Assembly: GCA_001464815.1 (NCBI GenBank)
Contig: LNDW01000015.1
Coordinates: forward strand, 186,001 to 250,000
Direction: 5' to 3'
Length of the DNA: 64,000 bases
Origin: Betaproteobacteria bacterium Ga0077527
GTDB taxonomy: Bacteria > Pseudomonadota > Gammaproteobacteria > Burkholderiales > SG8-41
Positions 8,974 to 18,628 of the stretch are shown here, one piece after another (within the stretch, counting starts at the first letter, position 1; the number at the start of each line of letters is the position of its first letter). Position numbers and translations under genes: made by a program. The notes under the pieces are model-generated. The model did not search any database and was not told the DNA's origin. It saw nothing but the letters and a program-made list of their open reading frames with translations.

Positions 8974-9093
8974 TCAGGGCTCCAGCCGGGTCAGCTTGTT
9001 GCCCTGGACGCCCAGCCCCACCATCAGGCCCTGCTGCGAGAAGATGTAGGCATACATGTCCTTGTTGATGGTGGGGGTCGTGTTTTTTCGCCA
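8974..9093 (-). pseudogene. C-terminal remnant of a YSC84/SYLF-type lipid-binding protein
   Basis: The minus strand encodes T-I-N-K-D-M-Y-A-Y-I-F-S-Q-Q-G-L-M-V-G-L and then G-V-Q-G-N-K-L-T-R before a stop. This matches the end of SYLF-domain (YSC84-like) exported proteins. No upstream coding continues, because the sequence runs directly into an unrelated efflux-protein remnant on the other strand. This is a short relic; the family call is from pattern memory. Confidence 0.5.
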
Positions 9094-9099
9094 ATGCCG

Positions 9100-9575
9100 G
9101 AAGCCGTACCTGCCGGTCTCCCCTCGCAACTGCTGGCGCGCAGTCCGGATGTGATTGCCGCGGATCAGCCTCACCGCCGGTGGCAGCGATGTTTCCAGCG
9201 ACCTGATCGTACTGAAAAACATGAACAACCCGGTGTGGGACCGGGTGCCAACCTGATCGCGCCGCTGTACCAGGGTGGCGCGCCTTCAGCGAGGTCGAAG
9301 GTGCGCTGGCGGCCGAGCGGGTGCTGCGCGAGCGCAATGCCCTGCTGATGGAAGCCGTTCGCGACCAACAGCAGGCCCTCGAGTTGTCACAGGTGCAGTT
9401 TCGAGTGGGCAGCATCGACTTGCGCGCGGTGGGGCAGCGCAGGCTGGCCCTGCTCTCGGCCCGCACCGCGCTGTTGCGCGTGCAGAGCGAACAAGGGGCG
9501 CAACGCACCAACCTTCACCTCGCCCTCGGCGGCGATTTCGGGCCGTCGCAGCCGGACCCGCTGGCCTCGCGCTGA
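9100..9575 (+). pseudogene. Decayed NodT/OprM-family RND efflux outer-membrane lipoprotein
   Basis: Homology is split across three frames. V-P-A-G-L-P-S-Q-L-L-A-R-S-P-D-V-I-A-A is in one frame (about 9103-9165). I-S-L-T-A-G-G-S-D-V-S-S-D-L-I-V-L-K is in a second (about 9164-9255), after an apparent deletion. A-N-L-I-A-P-L-Y-Q-G-G-A is back in the first frame. V-E-G-A-L-A-A-E-R-V through L-H-L-A-L-G-G-D-F is in a third frame up to the stop. The order matches the C-terminal half of OprM-like channels, so this is a frameshifted, partly deleted relic. No pump genes adjoin it. Confidence 0.75.
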
Positions 9576-9581
9576 ATCTGC

Positions 9582-10673
9582 TCAACGGTCGATGCTGTCC
9601 GGTGATGTAGCGGCGCCGGCACGGGCCTGCTGTTCGTGGACCCAGGCGTCAATCAGCGTATACCCCACCGCGAGCACGACAGGTCCGACAAAGATCCCGA
9701 CCAGGCCGAATGCAAACAATCCGCCGATGACACCGGCGAAGATCAGCAGCAGCGGCAGATCCGCGCCCTGGCGGATCAGGAAGGGCCGGATCACGTTGTC
9801 GATGGTGCCGACAAAAATTGTCCACACCAGAAGAAAAGTACCCCAGCCCGTGTTGTCGCCCCAGAACAGCCAGACCACCGCGGGCACCAGCACCAACACC
9901 GGTCCGATCTGGGCGATGCACAGCATGAACATCACCGCGGTCAGCACCGTAGCGAAGGGGATCCCGGCCACGGCCAGACCGATGCCACCCAGCAGGGACT
10001 GCACCAGCGCGGTGACCACCACCCCCAGCGCAACCCCCCTGATCGCCTGGCCCGCCAGCCTGACCGCGGCCTCACCGCGGGCAGGCGCGAGCCTGATGCT
10101 GAAGCGGATCATCCAGCGCCCCCAGGCCTCGCCGTCGGCGTAGAGCACGGCAGCCAGCGCCACCGTCAGCAGGAACTGCATGAACACGACCCCGAAACTG
10201 CCGACCTCGGCCAGAAACCATTTGGCGATTTGCCCGACATAGGGTTCGGCGCGCAGTGCCATCGCGCGGGCGCCCTCGGCGGCCAGCGTCGTCCACAGCT
10301 GCGCCGCGGGTTCACCGATCAGCGGCAGCGAGCGCAGCCATTGCGGCGGCGAGGGCAGCTGGAAGTTGGCGAGGCCGCGCGCCCAGCCGATGATGTCATC
10401 GGCATGGCCGACAATCGTGGTGATCGCCAGGGTCAGCGGCACCACGAACACCAGCAGCAGCGCGAGAGACATCACCAGCACGGCCAGGGCGCGTCGCCGC
10501 CAAAGGCGGTCCTGGACGCGCAGCATCAGCGGCCAGGTGGCGACAACGATCATCGTCGCCCAGATCAGCGGCGCCAAAAAGGGACGCATGATCCAGAAAG
10601 ACGCAAAAAGCAATCCGCCGATGAACAGCACGGCAAATGTTGTCCGTGCCAGGTCGCTGCGTACTACGTTCAT
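9582..10673 (-). CDS. AI-2E/PerM-family membrane permease (YdiK-like)
   Basis: The 363-residue protein has about eight hydrophobic segments. A soluble stretch (roughly 85-150) separates the N-terminal helices from a C-terminal block containing I-A-Q-I-G-P and G-T-I-D-N-V-I-R-P-F and then V-G-I-F-V-G-P-V, all characteristic of the AI-2E transporter superfamily. Members export small molecules or exchange Na+/H+; the substrate here is unknown. The gene ends just beyond the opposite-strand NodT relic. Confidence 0.88.
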   Translation of the reverse strand: MNVVRSDLARTTFAVLFIGGLLFASFWIMRPFLAPLIWATMIVVATWPLMLRVQDRLWRRRALAVLVMSLALLLVFVVPLTLAITTIVGHADDIIGWARGLANFQLPSPPQWLRSLPLIGEPAAQLWTTLAAEGARAMALRAEPYVGQIAKWFLAEVGSFGVVFMQFLLTVALAAVLYADGEAWGRWMIRFSIRLAPARGEAAVRLAGQAIRGVALGVVVTALVQSLLGGIGLAVAGIPFATVLTAVMFMLCIAQIGPVLVLVPAVVWLFWGDNTGWGTFLLVWTIFVGTIDNVIRPFLIRQGADLPLLLIFAGVIGGLFAFGLVGIFVGPVVLAVGYTLIDAWVHEQQARAGAATSPDSIDR

Positions 10674-10915
10674 GCCTGTCTCCGCTTTATCCGGGAATTG
10701 CCGCTGATGATACGCAGCGCAGGAGTCTAACCCGCGGCGATTGGCGCAAGCGAGTCCTTGTCCGGTTTGCCATGATGTCCGTTAATCAGTACGCTCACGA
10801 TGATGGCCGCGATCTTCACCGCATGCGCTGTTTCAATCGCCAACCCCGCAACCCCGGCTCCACTGCGGTTTCCGGCACTTCCCACCCGGACCGCTGCCTT
10901 CAGGAAGCGGCAGTG

Positions 10916-11941
10916 GTGAGCCGGGTCCTCAAAATCGCCGGTCTGATCGCGCTGGCGATGCTGGTGCTGGCCTCGGCAATCTGGTCGGGCCTGACCCTTC
11001 TCTATACCGTGCCGCAGAACGGCCTGCACATCGTGCTTGCAACCGGCGCCGCAATGGCTTCCGCGGTGGTGCTGGCAGCCCTTTTTTCGGGCCGCCTGCG
11101 CTGGCGCGCACTCGCCGTGCAGGCGCTGGTGTTCACGGCGGTGATGTCATGGTGGACACAGATCGCCCCCTCCAATGAGCGGCCCTGGCAGACCGATGTT
11201 TCGGTGCTGCCCTACGCGACCATCGAGGGTGACATGGTCACTGTGCACAACGTGCGAAACTTTGATTACCGCAGCGAGACCGATTTCACACCGGCCTGGT
11301 ATGACAAGCGTCTCGATCTGCGCAAGCTCGAGGGCGTGGATCTGGTGGCGGTTTACTGGATGGGGCCGGCGATCGCCCACATTTTTCTGAGCTTTGCCTT
11401 CACCAGTGGCGATCATCTCGCGGTGTCGATAGAGACCCGCAAGGAGCAAGGCGAGGACTATTCGACGCTGAAGGGTTTTTTCCGCCGCTATGAGCTGTAC
11501 TATGTGGTGGCCGACGAGCGTGACGTGATCCGCCTGCGCACCAATTACCGGCAAAACCCGCCTGAGGATGTGTATGTCTACCGGCTGCAGGGGCGCAGCC
11601 TGGAGGGCGCGCGCCATATTTTTATTGATTATATCAATAAAATCAATAGCTTAAAAGCAATGCCGGAATTCTACAACACACTCACCACCAACTGCACGAC
11701 CAACATCTGGTTTCACTCCCGGGTGAACCCCGATCATCTGCCGTTCAGCTGGAAGATTCTGGCCAGCGGTTACGTTCCGCAATACCTCCATGAATCGGGC
11801 TTGCTGGACCGCAGCCTGCCGTTCGCGGAATTGCAGCGCCGGTCCCACGTCAACCCGAGGGCGCAGGCCGCGGCCGATGCCCCTGATTTTTCGCGCCGCA
11901 TCCGTGCTGAAGCAGATGCGGCGCACCCTTCCCAACCCTGA
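10916..11941 (+). CDS. DUF4105 (Lnb N-terminal-like) membrane-anchored protein
   Basis: The GTG start at 10916 follows AGGAAG and gives V-S-R-V-L-K-I-A-G, leading into three hydrophobic helices over about 80 residues. Upstream in-frame ATGs exist, but the added sequence looks non-coding. The rest is the periplasmic DUF4105 domain: V-T-V-H-N-V-R-N-F-D-Y-R, then S-F-A-F-T-S-G-D-H, then T-L-T-T-N-C-T-T-N with the conserved Cys. An AT-rich dispersed motif is embedded in frame at H-I-F-I-D-Y-I-N-K-I-N. It sits 28 bases upstream of the patatin gene and is probably co-transcribed with it. Confidence 0.8.
   Translation: MSRVLKIAGLIALAMLVLASAIWSGLTLLYTVPQNGLHIVLATGAAMASAVVLAALFSGRLRWRALAVQALVFTAVMSWWTQIAPSNERPWQTDVSVLPYATIEGDMVTVHNVRNFDYRSETDFTPAWYDKRLDLRKLEGVDLVAVYWMGPAIAHIFLSFAFTSGDHLAVSIETRKEQGEDYSTLKGFFRRYELYYVVADERDVIRLRTNYRQNPPEDVYVYRLQGRSLEGARHIFIDYINKINSLKAMPEFYNTLTTNCTTNIWFHSRVNPDHLPFSWKILASGYVPQYLHESGLLDRSLPFAELQRRSHVNPRAQAAADAPDFSRRIRAEADAAHPSQP
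11617..11660 (-). repeat. Dispersed AT-rich motif, copy 4 (inside a coding region)
   Basis: The minus strand reads AAGCTATTGATTTTATTGAT and then ATAATCAATAAAAAT. It is in frame within the DUF4105 gene, with flanks of ordinary high-GC coding sequence, so it looks inserted without breaking the frame. Confidence 0.5.
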
Positions 11942-11969
11942 CCCACCTCAGCGCTTCACTGGAGTAAAC

Positions 11970-14207
11970 ATGCCATCGATCCTTGCCATGGCGCTGCGCC
12001 TGGCGTTAATCGCGCCGATGATTTTTTCTGCCTCCCAAATAAACCAGGCCGCTGCGGCAGAAGCCGCGGCAAGCGGCACCAAGAAGCGCCCGAAAATCTG
12101 TCTCGTGCTTTCCGGTGGGGGTGCCCGCGGCGCGGCGCATGTCGGGGTGATCAAGGTGCTGGAGGAACTTCGCGTGCCGGTGGATTGTATTGCCGGCACC
12201 AGCATGGGTGCCCTCGTCGGCGCCAGCTATGCCAGCGGCAGTTCGGTGGCGGAGATGGAGCAGATACTCCAGGAAATCAACACCGAACTGCTGTTCAAGG
12301 ACAACCCGCCGCGGGAAGAACGGCCGGTGCGGCGCAAGCAGGAGGACTACAAACCGTTCTTCGGCCCCGAGTTTGGTGCCACCACCGGACTGCGCCTGCC
12401 CAAGGGCATCGTCACCGGAGTGCAGTTGGAGACCGTGTTGCGGCGGCTGGCAAAGACCAAGGGCTACCACCAGTTTGACCGCCTTCCCATACCCTACCGT
12501 GCCGTGGCCACCGACCTCGTGACCGGCAAGGAAGTGGTCTTCCATGATGGCGAACTGGCCAACGTGATGCGCGCAAGCATGTCGGTTCCCGGCGCTGTCG
12601 CTCCGGCTGAATTCGGCGGCATGATGCTGGTCGACGGCATGCTGACCAGCAATCTGCCGGTGGATGCTGCCCGCAAAATGGGTGCGGATGTGATCATCGC
12701 CGTGAATGTGGGCACACCCCTGCTCAAACGCGAGGAATTGACTTCGCTGCTGGGTGTGACCAGCCAGATGCTCAACATACTGACCGAGCAGAATGTGCAG
12801 GCATCGATCGCCTCGCTCAAATCCACCGACATCCTGATCTCGCCGGACCTGGGCGATTACTCCACCGGGGCATTCGATCATCTGCCGAAAATCGCGCCGC
12901 TCGGCGAGGCCGCGGCGCGAGGCGCAGCCGCGCGGCTCGCGCAACTGGCACTGCCCCCTGCCGAATATGCCGAGCTGCGCCGGCGCCAGCAGGTCGCGGT
13001 GGCGCCGGATCTGCGCCCTGTCGATGAAATCCGCTTCGGCACACTGCGGCGCGTCAATCCCGATTACGCGCTGGCCGCCTTCGACACCGAGGCCGGCAAG
13101 ACCATCAATCAGCAGACGCTGGACCGCGACCTGCGCCGCCTTTACGGCACCGGGCACTTCGAGCAAGTCAACTACAGCATCCTGGAGGAACCCAGCCGGC
13201 GTGTGCTCGCGGTTGACGCCGTTGAAAAATCCTGGGGTCCCGACTACCTGCGCTTTGGCCTCGGGTTGTCCACCGACTTCAGCGGCGATGCCTTTTTCAA
13301 CCTGCTCGTGAGTTACCGCAAGACCTGGCTCAATTCGCTGGGCGCGGAATGGCGCACCGATTTCCAGGTGGGACGCACCACCAGCCTGAACAGCGAGTTC
13401 TACCAGCCCCTTGATGCCAGCGGACAGTTTTTTGTCGCACCTCAAATCAAGCTGGAACGCCGGTCGACATCGATATACAACGGCGACACCCGGCTCGCGC
13501 GCTACGATTTCAGGACCAACGAAATAGGAATCGACATCGGCACACAATTCCGCCGCTATGGCGAGATCCGCCTCGGCGTGCTCGCCGGCAAGATCGTTCC
13601 CTCGCTCGATACCGGTCCGGCATTCCTCTCCCCTGGCGGCATCGACATCAATACCGCCGGCTACCGGCTGCGCATGTTCTTCGACCGCCTGGACAGCGCC
13701 ATATTCCCGCGTAGCGGGTGGAGCAGTTCCGCGAAAATATTTGACTCCAACACCGGGCTCGGCGCCGATGCCAATTACACCCGCTGGGAATTTGACGCCA
13801 CGGGAGCGAAGTCGTTCGGCAACAACACCATCAATCTGGCATTGAAGGGCGGCGGCAGAATCGGCGACAACCCGCTGCCTGTTTATGACCAGTTCCAGTG
13901 GGGCGGCTTCATGCAGATGTCGGGGTACAAGACCGGTCAGCTCTATGGCGAAAGACTCGCCTTCGGCCGCGCCATGTATTACCAGCAGTTGACCCGCCAG
14001 ACTCTGCTGGAAGGCGCCTACTGGGGTTTTTCAATGGAGACTGCCCGCATCGGCAAACCCCTGCTCCCGGCGGCCAGCGGCGGCTGGCTGAACTCGATTG
14101 GCCTGTTCATTGCTGCTGACACACCGCTGGGGCCGACCTATCTCGGCTACGGCCACACCGCAGACGGAAACAAAAGCATTTACTTTTACCTGGGCAAACC
14201 GTTCTAG
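11970..14207 (+). CDS. Patatin-like phospholipase with POTRA and outer-membrane beta-barrel (PlpD-like, type Vd)
   Basis: The 745-residue protein has a signal peptide (to about residue 32), then a patatin domain with the oxyanion loop S-G-G-G-A-R-G-A, the nucleophile elbow G-T-S-M-G and the catalytic Asp in V-D-G-M. A POTRA-like segment follows from I-R-F-G-T-L-R-R. The C-terminal half is a beta-barrel resembling the bacterial surface antigen/Omp85 family and ends in Phe, as expected for BAM substrates. Such proteins deliver a lipase to the cell surface. GGAG precedes the start. Transcription ends at a bidirectional terminator shared with rpoD. Confidence 0.9.
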   Translation: MPSILAMALRLALIAPMIFSASQINQAAAAEAAASGTKKRPKICLVLSGGGARGAAHVGVIKVLEELRVPVDCIAGTSMGALVGASYASGSSVAEMEQILQEINTELLFKDNPPREERPVRRKQEDYKPFFGPEFGATTGLRLPKGIVTGVQLETVLRRLAKTKGYHQFDRLPIPYRAVATDLVTGKEVVFHDGELANVMRASMSVPGAVAPAEFGGMMLVDGMLTSNLPVDAARKMGADVIIAVNVGTPLLKREELTSLLGVTSQMLNILTEQNVQASIASLKSTDILISPDLGDYSTGAFDHLPKIAPLGEAAARGAAARLAQLALPPAEYAELRRRQQVAVAPDLRPVDEIRFGTLRRVNPDYALAAFDTEAGKTINQQTLDRDLRRLYGTGHFEQVNYSILEEPSRRVLAVDAVEKSWGPDYLRFGLGLSTDFSGDAFFNLLVSYRKTWLNSLGAEWRTDFQVGRTTSLNSEFYQPLDASGQFFVAPQIKLERRSTSIYNGDTRLARYDFRTNEIGIDIGTQFRRYGEIRLGVLAGKIVPSLDTGPAFLSPGGIDINTAGYRLRMFFDRLDSAIFPRSGWSSSAKIFDSNTGLGADANYTRWEFDATGAKSFGNNTINLALKGGGRIGDNPLPVYDQFQWGGFMQMSGYKTGQLYGERLAFGRAMYYQQLTRQTLLEGAYWGFSMETARIGKPLLPAASGGWLNSIGLFIAADTPLGPTYLGYGHTADGNKSIYFYLGKPF

Positions 14208-14235
14208 GACCTGGCAGGCCCCGGGTCCACAAAAG

Positions 14236-14262
14236 GAAAAGCCCGGGTTCACCGGGCTTTTC
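14236..14262. terminator. Bidirectional rho-independent terminator
   Basis: GAAAAGCCCGG and CCGGGCTTTTC form a perfect stem with a short TTCA loop, with T/A runs on both sides. It separates the convergent patatin and rpoD genes. Confidence 0.85.
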
Positions 14263-14291
14263 CGCCGATCAAACGTCCTGCAGGCCCGCGC

Positions 14292-16706
14292 TCAGCTCTC
14301 GTTGTCGAGGAAACTGCGCAGCCGCTCGGAACGCGAGGGATGACGCAGCTTTCTCAGCGCCTTCGCCTCAATCTGGCGAATGCGTTCGCGCGTCACATCA
14401 AACTGCTTGCCGACCTCTTCCAGCGTGTGGTCGGTGTTCATCTCGATGCCGAAGCGCATGCGCAGCACCTTGGCCTCGCGCGGGGTGAGCGTGTCCAGAA
14501 CGTCGCCGGTGACATCGCGCAGGCTGCCGTAAACCGCGGCATCGCTGGGTGCCATGGTCGACTGGTCCTCGATGAAATCGCCGAGGTGGGAGTCATCGTC
14601 GTCGCCGATCGGTGTCTCCATTGAAATCGGCTCTTTCGAGATCTTCAGGATCTTGCGGATCTTCTCTTCCGGCATCTCCATCTTCTCGGCCAGCGTCGCC
14701 GGATCCGGCTCGGAACCGGTTTCCTGCAGGATCTGCCGCGAGATGCGGTTCATCTTGTTGATGGTCTCGATCATGTGCACCGGAATGCGGATGGTGCGCG
14801 CCTGGTCGGCGATGGAACGCGTGATCGCCTGGCGGATCCACCACGTCGCATAGGTCGAGAACTTGTAGCCGCGGCGGTATTCGAACTTGTCCACCGCCTT
14901 CATCAGGCCGATGTTGCCTTCCTGGATCAGGTCGAGGAACTGCAGGCCGCGGTTGGTGTACTTCTTTGCGATCGAGATCACCAGGCGCAGGTTGGCCTCG
15001 GTCATCTCGCGCTTGGCGCGGCGGGCACGGGCCTCGCCGGTGGTCATCTGACGGTTGATTTCCTTCAGTTCCTTGATCGGAATACCGATGCGTACCTGCA
15101 AGTCGACCAGTTTCTGCTGCTGTTCGATCACCGCGGGTTCAAAACGAGACAGCGCCTCGCTCCACGGCTTGCCCGACTCGACCTCGCCGCGGATCCAGCG
15201 CGTGCTGGTTTCCTTGCCCGGGAATTCCTTGATGAAGTGCTGGCGCGGCATCCGCGCCTTGTCCACGCACAGCGCGAGGATATTGCGCTCGTTGGTGCGC
15301 ACCTCCTCGACCAGCTTGCGCACGCCGTCGCAGAGGGCCTCAATCTGCTTTGCCGAAAAACGGATTTTCATCAGCTCTTCGGAAATCGCCTCGCGCGCCT
15401 GAATGTAGGGGCGGCCCCGCGAGCCGTGTTTGGCCAGCGCGCGCATCATTTTCTGGTAGTTGCTGCGGATATCGGCAAAGTGCTTCAGCGAAGCCTCTTT
15501 CAGGCGCGCCAGATCGGCCGCCGCCTGCGCAGCACCTGCGGCGCCGTCATCGTCCTCATCCTCCTCGGCCTCGACTTCCTCTGCCTCTTCGCCGTCGTCC
15601 TCGGCTACATCCTCGACAATCGCCTCCTTCAGCTCAAGGTCGGTCAGGCCGTCGACCACCTCCTCGACGCGGATTTCGTCCTTCTCGATCTTCTCGGCCA
15701 GCGCGAGAATTTCAGCGATGGTCGTCGGGCAGGCCGAAATCGCCAGGATCATGTGGCGCAGGCCGTCCTCGATGCGTTTGGCGATTTCGATTTCGCCTTC
15801 GCGGGTCAGCAACTCGACCGAGCCCATCTCGCGCATGTACATGCGCACCGGGTCGGTGGTGCGGCCGAATTCGGAGTCAACCGTGGACAGCGCGGCCTCG
15901 GCTTCCTCGACCGCGTCCTCGTCGGCAACGGCCGGGGTGGCTTCGGACATCAGCAGGGTCTCGGCGTCAGGAGCCTCGTCGTAGACCTGGATGCCCATGT
16001 CGTTGATCATGCCAATGATGTTCTCGATGGCTTCGGCATCGAGCATGTCATCCGGCAGGTGGTCGTTGATCTCGGCGTAGGTCAGGTAGCCGCGCTCCTT
16101 GCCGAGCACGATCAGGTTTTTCAGGCGGATGCGCCGCGCTTCGGCGTCGGCCGGCGACATCTCCTTGCGCTCGAATTCCTTGACCAGCGCGCGTTCGCGC
16201 GCGGTGAGGCCGCGGGTCGGACGCTTGCCGCCGGCAAGCTTGGCGTTGGCTGCGGGTGCGGCAGCCTGCGGTGCGGCCTGTCCGGCGCCCTGATTCTGCG
16301 CGGCCTTCGCCAGCACCTGCTTGGCCACTGCGGCCTTGATGTTGGCGAGGCGCAGTTCCTTGCTGTCCTTGCCGCCGTCCTTGTTGCCGCGCGGCGCTGC
16401 CTTTGCAGGTTTGAGGGCGGGTTTCGCCGCGACCTTCACCGGCTTCTGCGCGGCCTTGTGCTGAGCCTTGACCGGCGCCTTGGCCGGCACACGTTTGGCC
16501 GGAGCCTTGGCCAGCGGCCGCTTGTCCACCGGCTTCTTCGCGAGCTTGGTTTTTGCAGCCGGTTTGGCGGCCACCCTGGGCTTAGCTTTCGCGGATTTCA
16601 GCGCGGCCTGCTTCGCCTTGACCTTGGTCTTGTCGGCCTTGGCTTTCAGGCTTTTGAGCTTCGCGCTGTTTGCCTTGGATTGCGCTGCTTTGGATGGCTT
16701 GGCCAT
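14292..16706 (-). CDS. rpoD: RNA polymerase primary sigma factor RpoD (sigma-70)
   Basis: The 804-residue protein includes region 1.2 ([11 protein letters not shown]), an acidic non-conserved insert ([12 protein letters not shown]), region 2.4 ([14 protein letters not shown]) and region 4.2 ([15 protein letters not shown]). The first 140 or so residues are a Lys/Ala/Pro-rich low-complexity extension, making it much longer than the 613-residue E. coli protein; such tails are common in betaproteobacteria. It is the last gene of the rpsU-yqeY-dnaG-rpoD operon and recognises housekeeping promoters. Confidence 0.98.
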   Translation of the reverse strand: MAKPSKAAQSKANSAKLKSLKAKADKTKVKAKQAALKSAKAKPRVAAKPAAKTKLAKKPVDKRPLAKAPAKRVPAKAPVKAQHKAAQKPVKVAAKPALKPAKAAPRGNKDGGKDSKELRLANIKAAVAKQVLAKAAQNQGAGQAAPQAAAPAANAKLAGGKRPTRGLTARERALVKEFERKEMSPADAEARRIRLKNLIVLGKERGYLTYAEINDHLPDDMLDAEAIENIIGMINDMGIQVYDEAPDAETLLMSEATPAVADEDAVEEAEAALSTVDSEFGRTTDPVRMYMREMGSVELLTREGEIEIAKRIEDGLRHMILAISACPTTIAEILALAEKIEKDEIRVEEVVDGLTDLELKEAIVEDVAEDDGEEAEEVEAEEDEDDDGAAGAAQAAADLARLKEASLKHFADIRSNYQKMMRALAKHGSRGRPYIQAREAISEELMKIRFSAKQIEALCDGVRKLVEEVRTNERNILALCVDKARMPRQHFIKEFPGKETSTRWIRGEVESGKPWSEALSRFEPAVIEQQQKLVDLQVRIGIPIKELKEINRQMTTGEARARRAKREMTEANLRLVISIAKKYTNRGLQFLDLIQEGNIGLMKAVDKFEYRRGYKFSTYATWWIRQAITRSIADQARTIRIPVHMIETINKMNRISRQILQETGSEPDPATLAEKMEMPEEKIRKILKISKEPISMETPIGDDDDSHLGDFIEDQSTMAPSDAAVYGSLRDVTGDVLDTLTPREAKVLRMRFGIEMNTDHTLEEVGKQFDVTRERIRQIEAKALRKLRHPSRSERLRSFLDNES

Positions 16707-16786
16707 GGACTGAGGCTCCGCGGGGCAGGATTAAACGAAAAGCCTGAGATTATATATCAATCAGCATACCGGCGCAGCTTCGGATG

Positions 16787-16822
16787 CATTGATTAACCCA
16801 TTGTTTTGATTGAATTTAAAGG
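16787..16822 (+). repeat. Dispersed AT-rich motif, copy 5
   Basis: AACCCATTGTTTTGATTGAA followed by TTTAAAGGCC spans the end of dnaG and the dnaG-rpoD spacer. The stop of dnaG lies within the motif. Confidence 0.5.
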
Positions 16823-18534
16823 CCTTGTTTCAAATCTGGCCGGGAGGCGATGGCAGGGCTTAATTCCCTGAATTTCAGGATGCGCGCCCGGAGCTGGGTC
16901 CACGACTGCTCCAGTTCAGCCTTTCGTTCAGCCGGCGTCCGCAACTCCTCCTGCACCTGAAACGTCCGGCTCTCGGCCTGGATGATCGCATCGATGAACT
17001 CGGTGCCGCGGAAACTTTCCCCGAGACTGGCCGGCTTCGATGTCGCCGACAGGTGCTGCAACACCGCATCGAGCACCTGCCAGGCTGCACGATCCAGCTC
17101 TGGCACACCCAGCCGAATGCCTTCCGCCAATTCGTTTTTATCGATGATTACGGCATGTTCAGGGTCACAGACAATCAGGTCCAGCCAGCGCCGGAGAATT
17201 GACGGCGCCACGGCTGAAGCACGGCGACGCGGGGGCGCGGCTGCGACCGCCGTGCTTCTGATCTCGAACTGCGCGTCAAGCTGCTGCGGCTGGATGCCGG
17301 CGATCTGCGCCAGTTCCTTACGGATCAGCAGCGACAGCATCGGCGCGGCAATCTGTTTCACCAGCGGCTTGGCCTGCTGCAGCAGCTTGGCCTGGCCCTC
17401 GGACGTATGGACGTCGACCTGGCGGCGCAGCTCATCGATCAGGAACCGCGACAGCGGCATCGCCTGCGCGAGCAGCGCCTCAAAGGCATCCTTGCCGTGC
17501 TGGCGGACATAGCTGTCGGGATCCTCGCCATCGGGCAGGAACAGGAAACGCAACTGCTTGCCGTCGGAAAGCTGGGCGAGGCTGTTTTCAAGCGCGCGCC
17601 AGGCAGCTCTACGTCCGGCGGTGTCGCCATCAAAGCAATAGACCACTTCCTCGGTCTGGCGCAGCAGCTTCTGCACATGAACGGGCGTGGTCGCGGTGCC
17701 GAGTGTGGCCACCGCATACTCGACGCCCATCTGTGCCAGCGCCACCACGTCCATGTAACCCTCGACCACGATGACACGACCGGCATCGCGGATCGCGCGC
17801 CGCGCCTGGAACAGGCCGTAGAGTTCGCGCCCTTTTTCGAATACCGGCGTTTCCGGCGAATTCAGGTATTTCGGCTCACCCTCGCCGAGCACACGCCCGC
17901 CGAAGCCGATGATGTGACCTCGCACATCGACGATCGGAAACATGACGCGGTCGCGAAACACGTCATAGCGGCGCCCCTCATCGTTCTGCTTCACCAGCCC
18001 GGCGGCGTTGAGTGTCTTGTCGGCATAGTCGGGAAAGACCTGCTGCAGCCCCTGCCAGCCCTCGGGCGCATAACCGATGCCGAATTTTTTGGCGATCTCG
18101 CCGGAGAGCCCGCGCTTTTTCAGGTATTCGATGGCGCGCGGCGCATCCTTAAGCTGGTTGCGGTAGAACTGCGCGGCCTTGAGCAATACCCCGTAAAGGT
18201 CGGGGCTTTCCTCGGCGCGGCGCTGCGCTTCAGCCGAGCGCGGCGCTTCGGGCACCTGCATGCCGACACTTTGAGCGAGGTCTTTCACCGCGTCGACAAA
18301 ACCCAGGCCGCCGTACTCCATCATGAAACCGATGGCGGTGCCATGGGCACCGCAGCCGAAGCAGTGATAGAACTGCTTGGTCGGACTGACGGTGAACGAG
18401 GGTGATTTTTCGGAGTGAAAAGGACAGCAGGCAGAATAGTTGGCACCGCTGCGCTTCAGCTTCACGTGGCGGTCGACCACCTCGACGATGTCGACGCGGG
18501 CCAGCAAATCCTGAATGAACGACTCCGGAATCAT
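16816..18534 (-). CDS. dnaG: DNA primase DnaG
   Basis: The 572-residue protein starts M-I-P-E-S-F-I-Q-D-L-L. It has the CHC2 zinc finger (C-P-F-H then C-F-G-C), the primase core with E-K-G-R-E-L-Y-G-L, and the TOPRIM motif V-I-V-V-E-G-Y-M-D-V-V. The C-terminal helicase-binding region is present but short and divergent. It synthesises RNA primers at the replication fork and interacts with DnaB. It lies third in the macromolecular-synthesis operon, with about 95 bases separating it from the yqeY-like gene. Confidence 0.97.
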   Translation of the reverse strand: MIPESFIQDLLARVDIVEVVDRHVKLKRSGANYSACCPFHSEKSPSFTVSPTKQFYHCFGCGAHGTAIGFMMEYGGLGFVDAVKDLAQSVGMQVPEAPRSAEAQRRAEESPDLYGVLLKAAQFYRNQLKDAPRAIEYLKKRGLSGEIAKKFGIGYAPEGWQGLQQVFPDYADKTLNAAGLVKQNDEGRRYDVFRDRVMFPIVDVRGHIIGFGGRVLGEGEPKYLNSPETPVFEKGRELYGLFQARRAIRDAGRVIVVEGYMDVVALAQMGVEYAVATLGTATTPVHVQKLLRQTEEVVYCFDGDTAGRRAAWRALENSLAQLSDGKQLRFLFLPDGEDPDSYVRQHGKDAFEALLAQAMPLSRFLIDELRRQVDVHTSEGQAKLLQQAKPLVKQIAAPMLSLLIRKELAQIAGIQPQQLDAQFEIRSTAVAAAPPRRRASAVAPSILRRWLDLIVCDPEHAVIIDKNELAEGIRLGVPELDRAAWQVLDAVLQHLSATSKPASLGESFRGTEFIDAIIQAESRTFQVQEELRTPAERKAELEQSWTQLRARILKFRELSPAIASRPDLKQGL

Positions 18535-18628
18535 CTACCGATTTCAGTCCTGCTTATTGCGGCCCACCTTTTGTGGCGCCACTTCCGGAACCATTATAGG
18601 GGCGCACGGGGCAACCCCCCGGTGCGGA

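Noticed and set aside
12006-13547. 513-codon open frame opposite the patatin gene
   Set aside because: Antisense shadow with no domain features, covering the verified patatin, POTRA and barrel coding region.
14775-16796. 673-codon open frame on the plus strand opposite rpoD
   Set aside because: It is an antisense shadow produced by GC-rich codon bias. It is Leu/Arg/His-rich, has no recognisable family, and lies fully across a certain rpoD gene.
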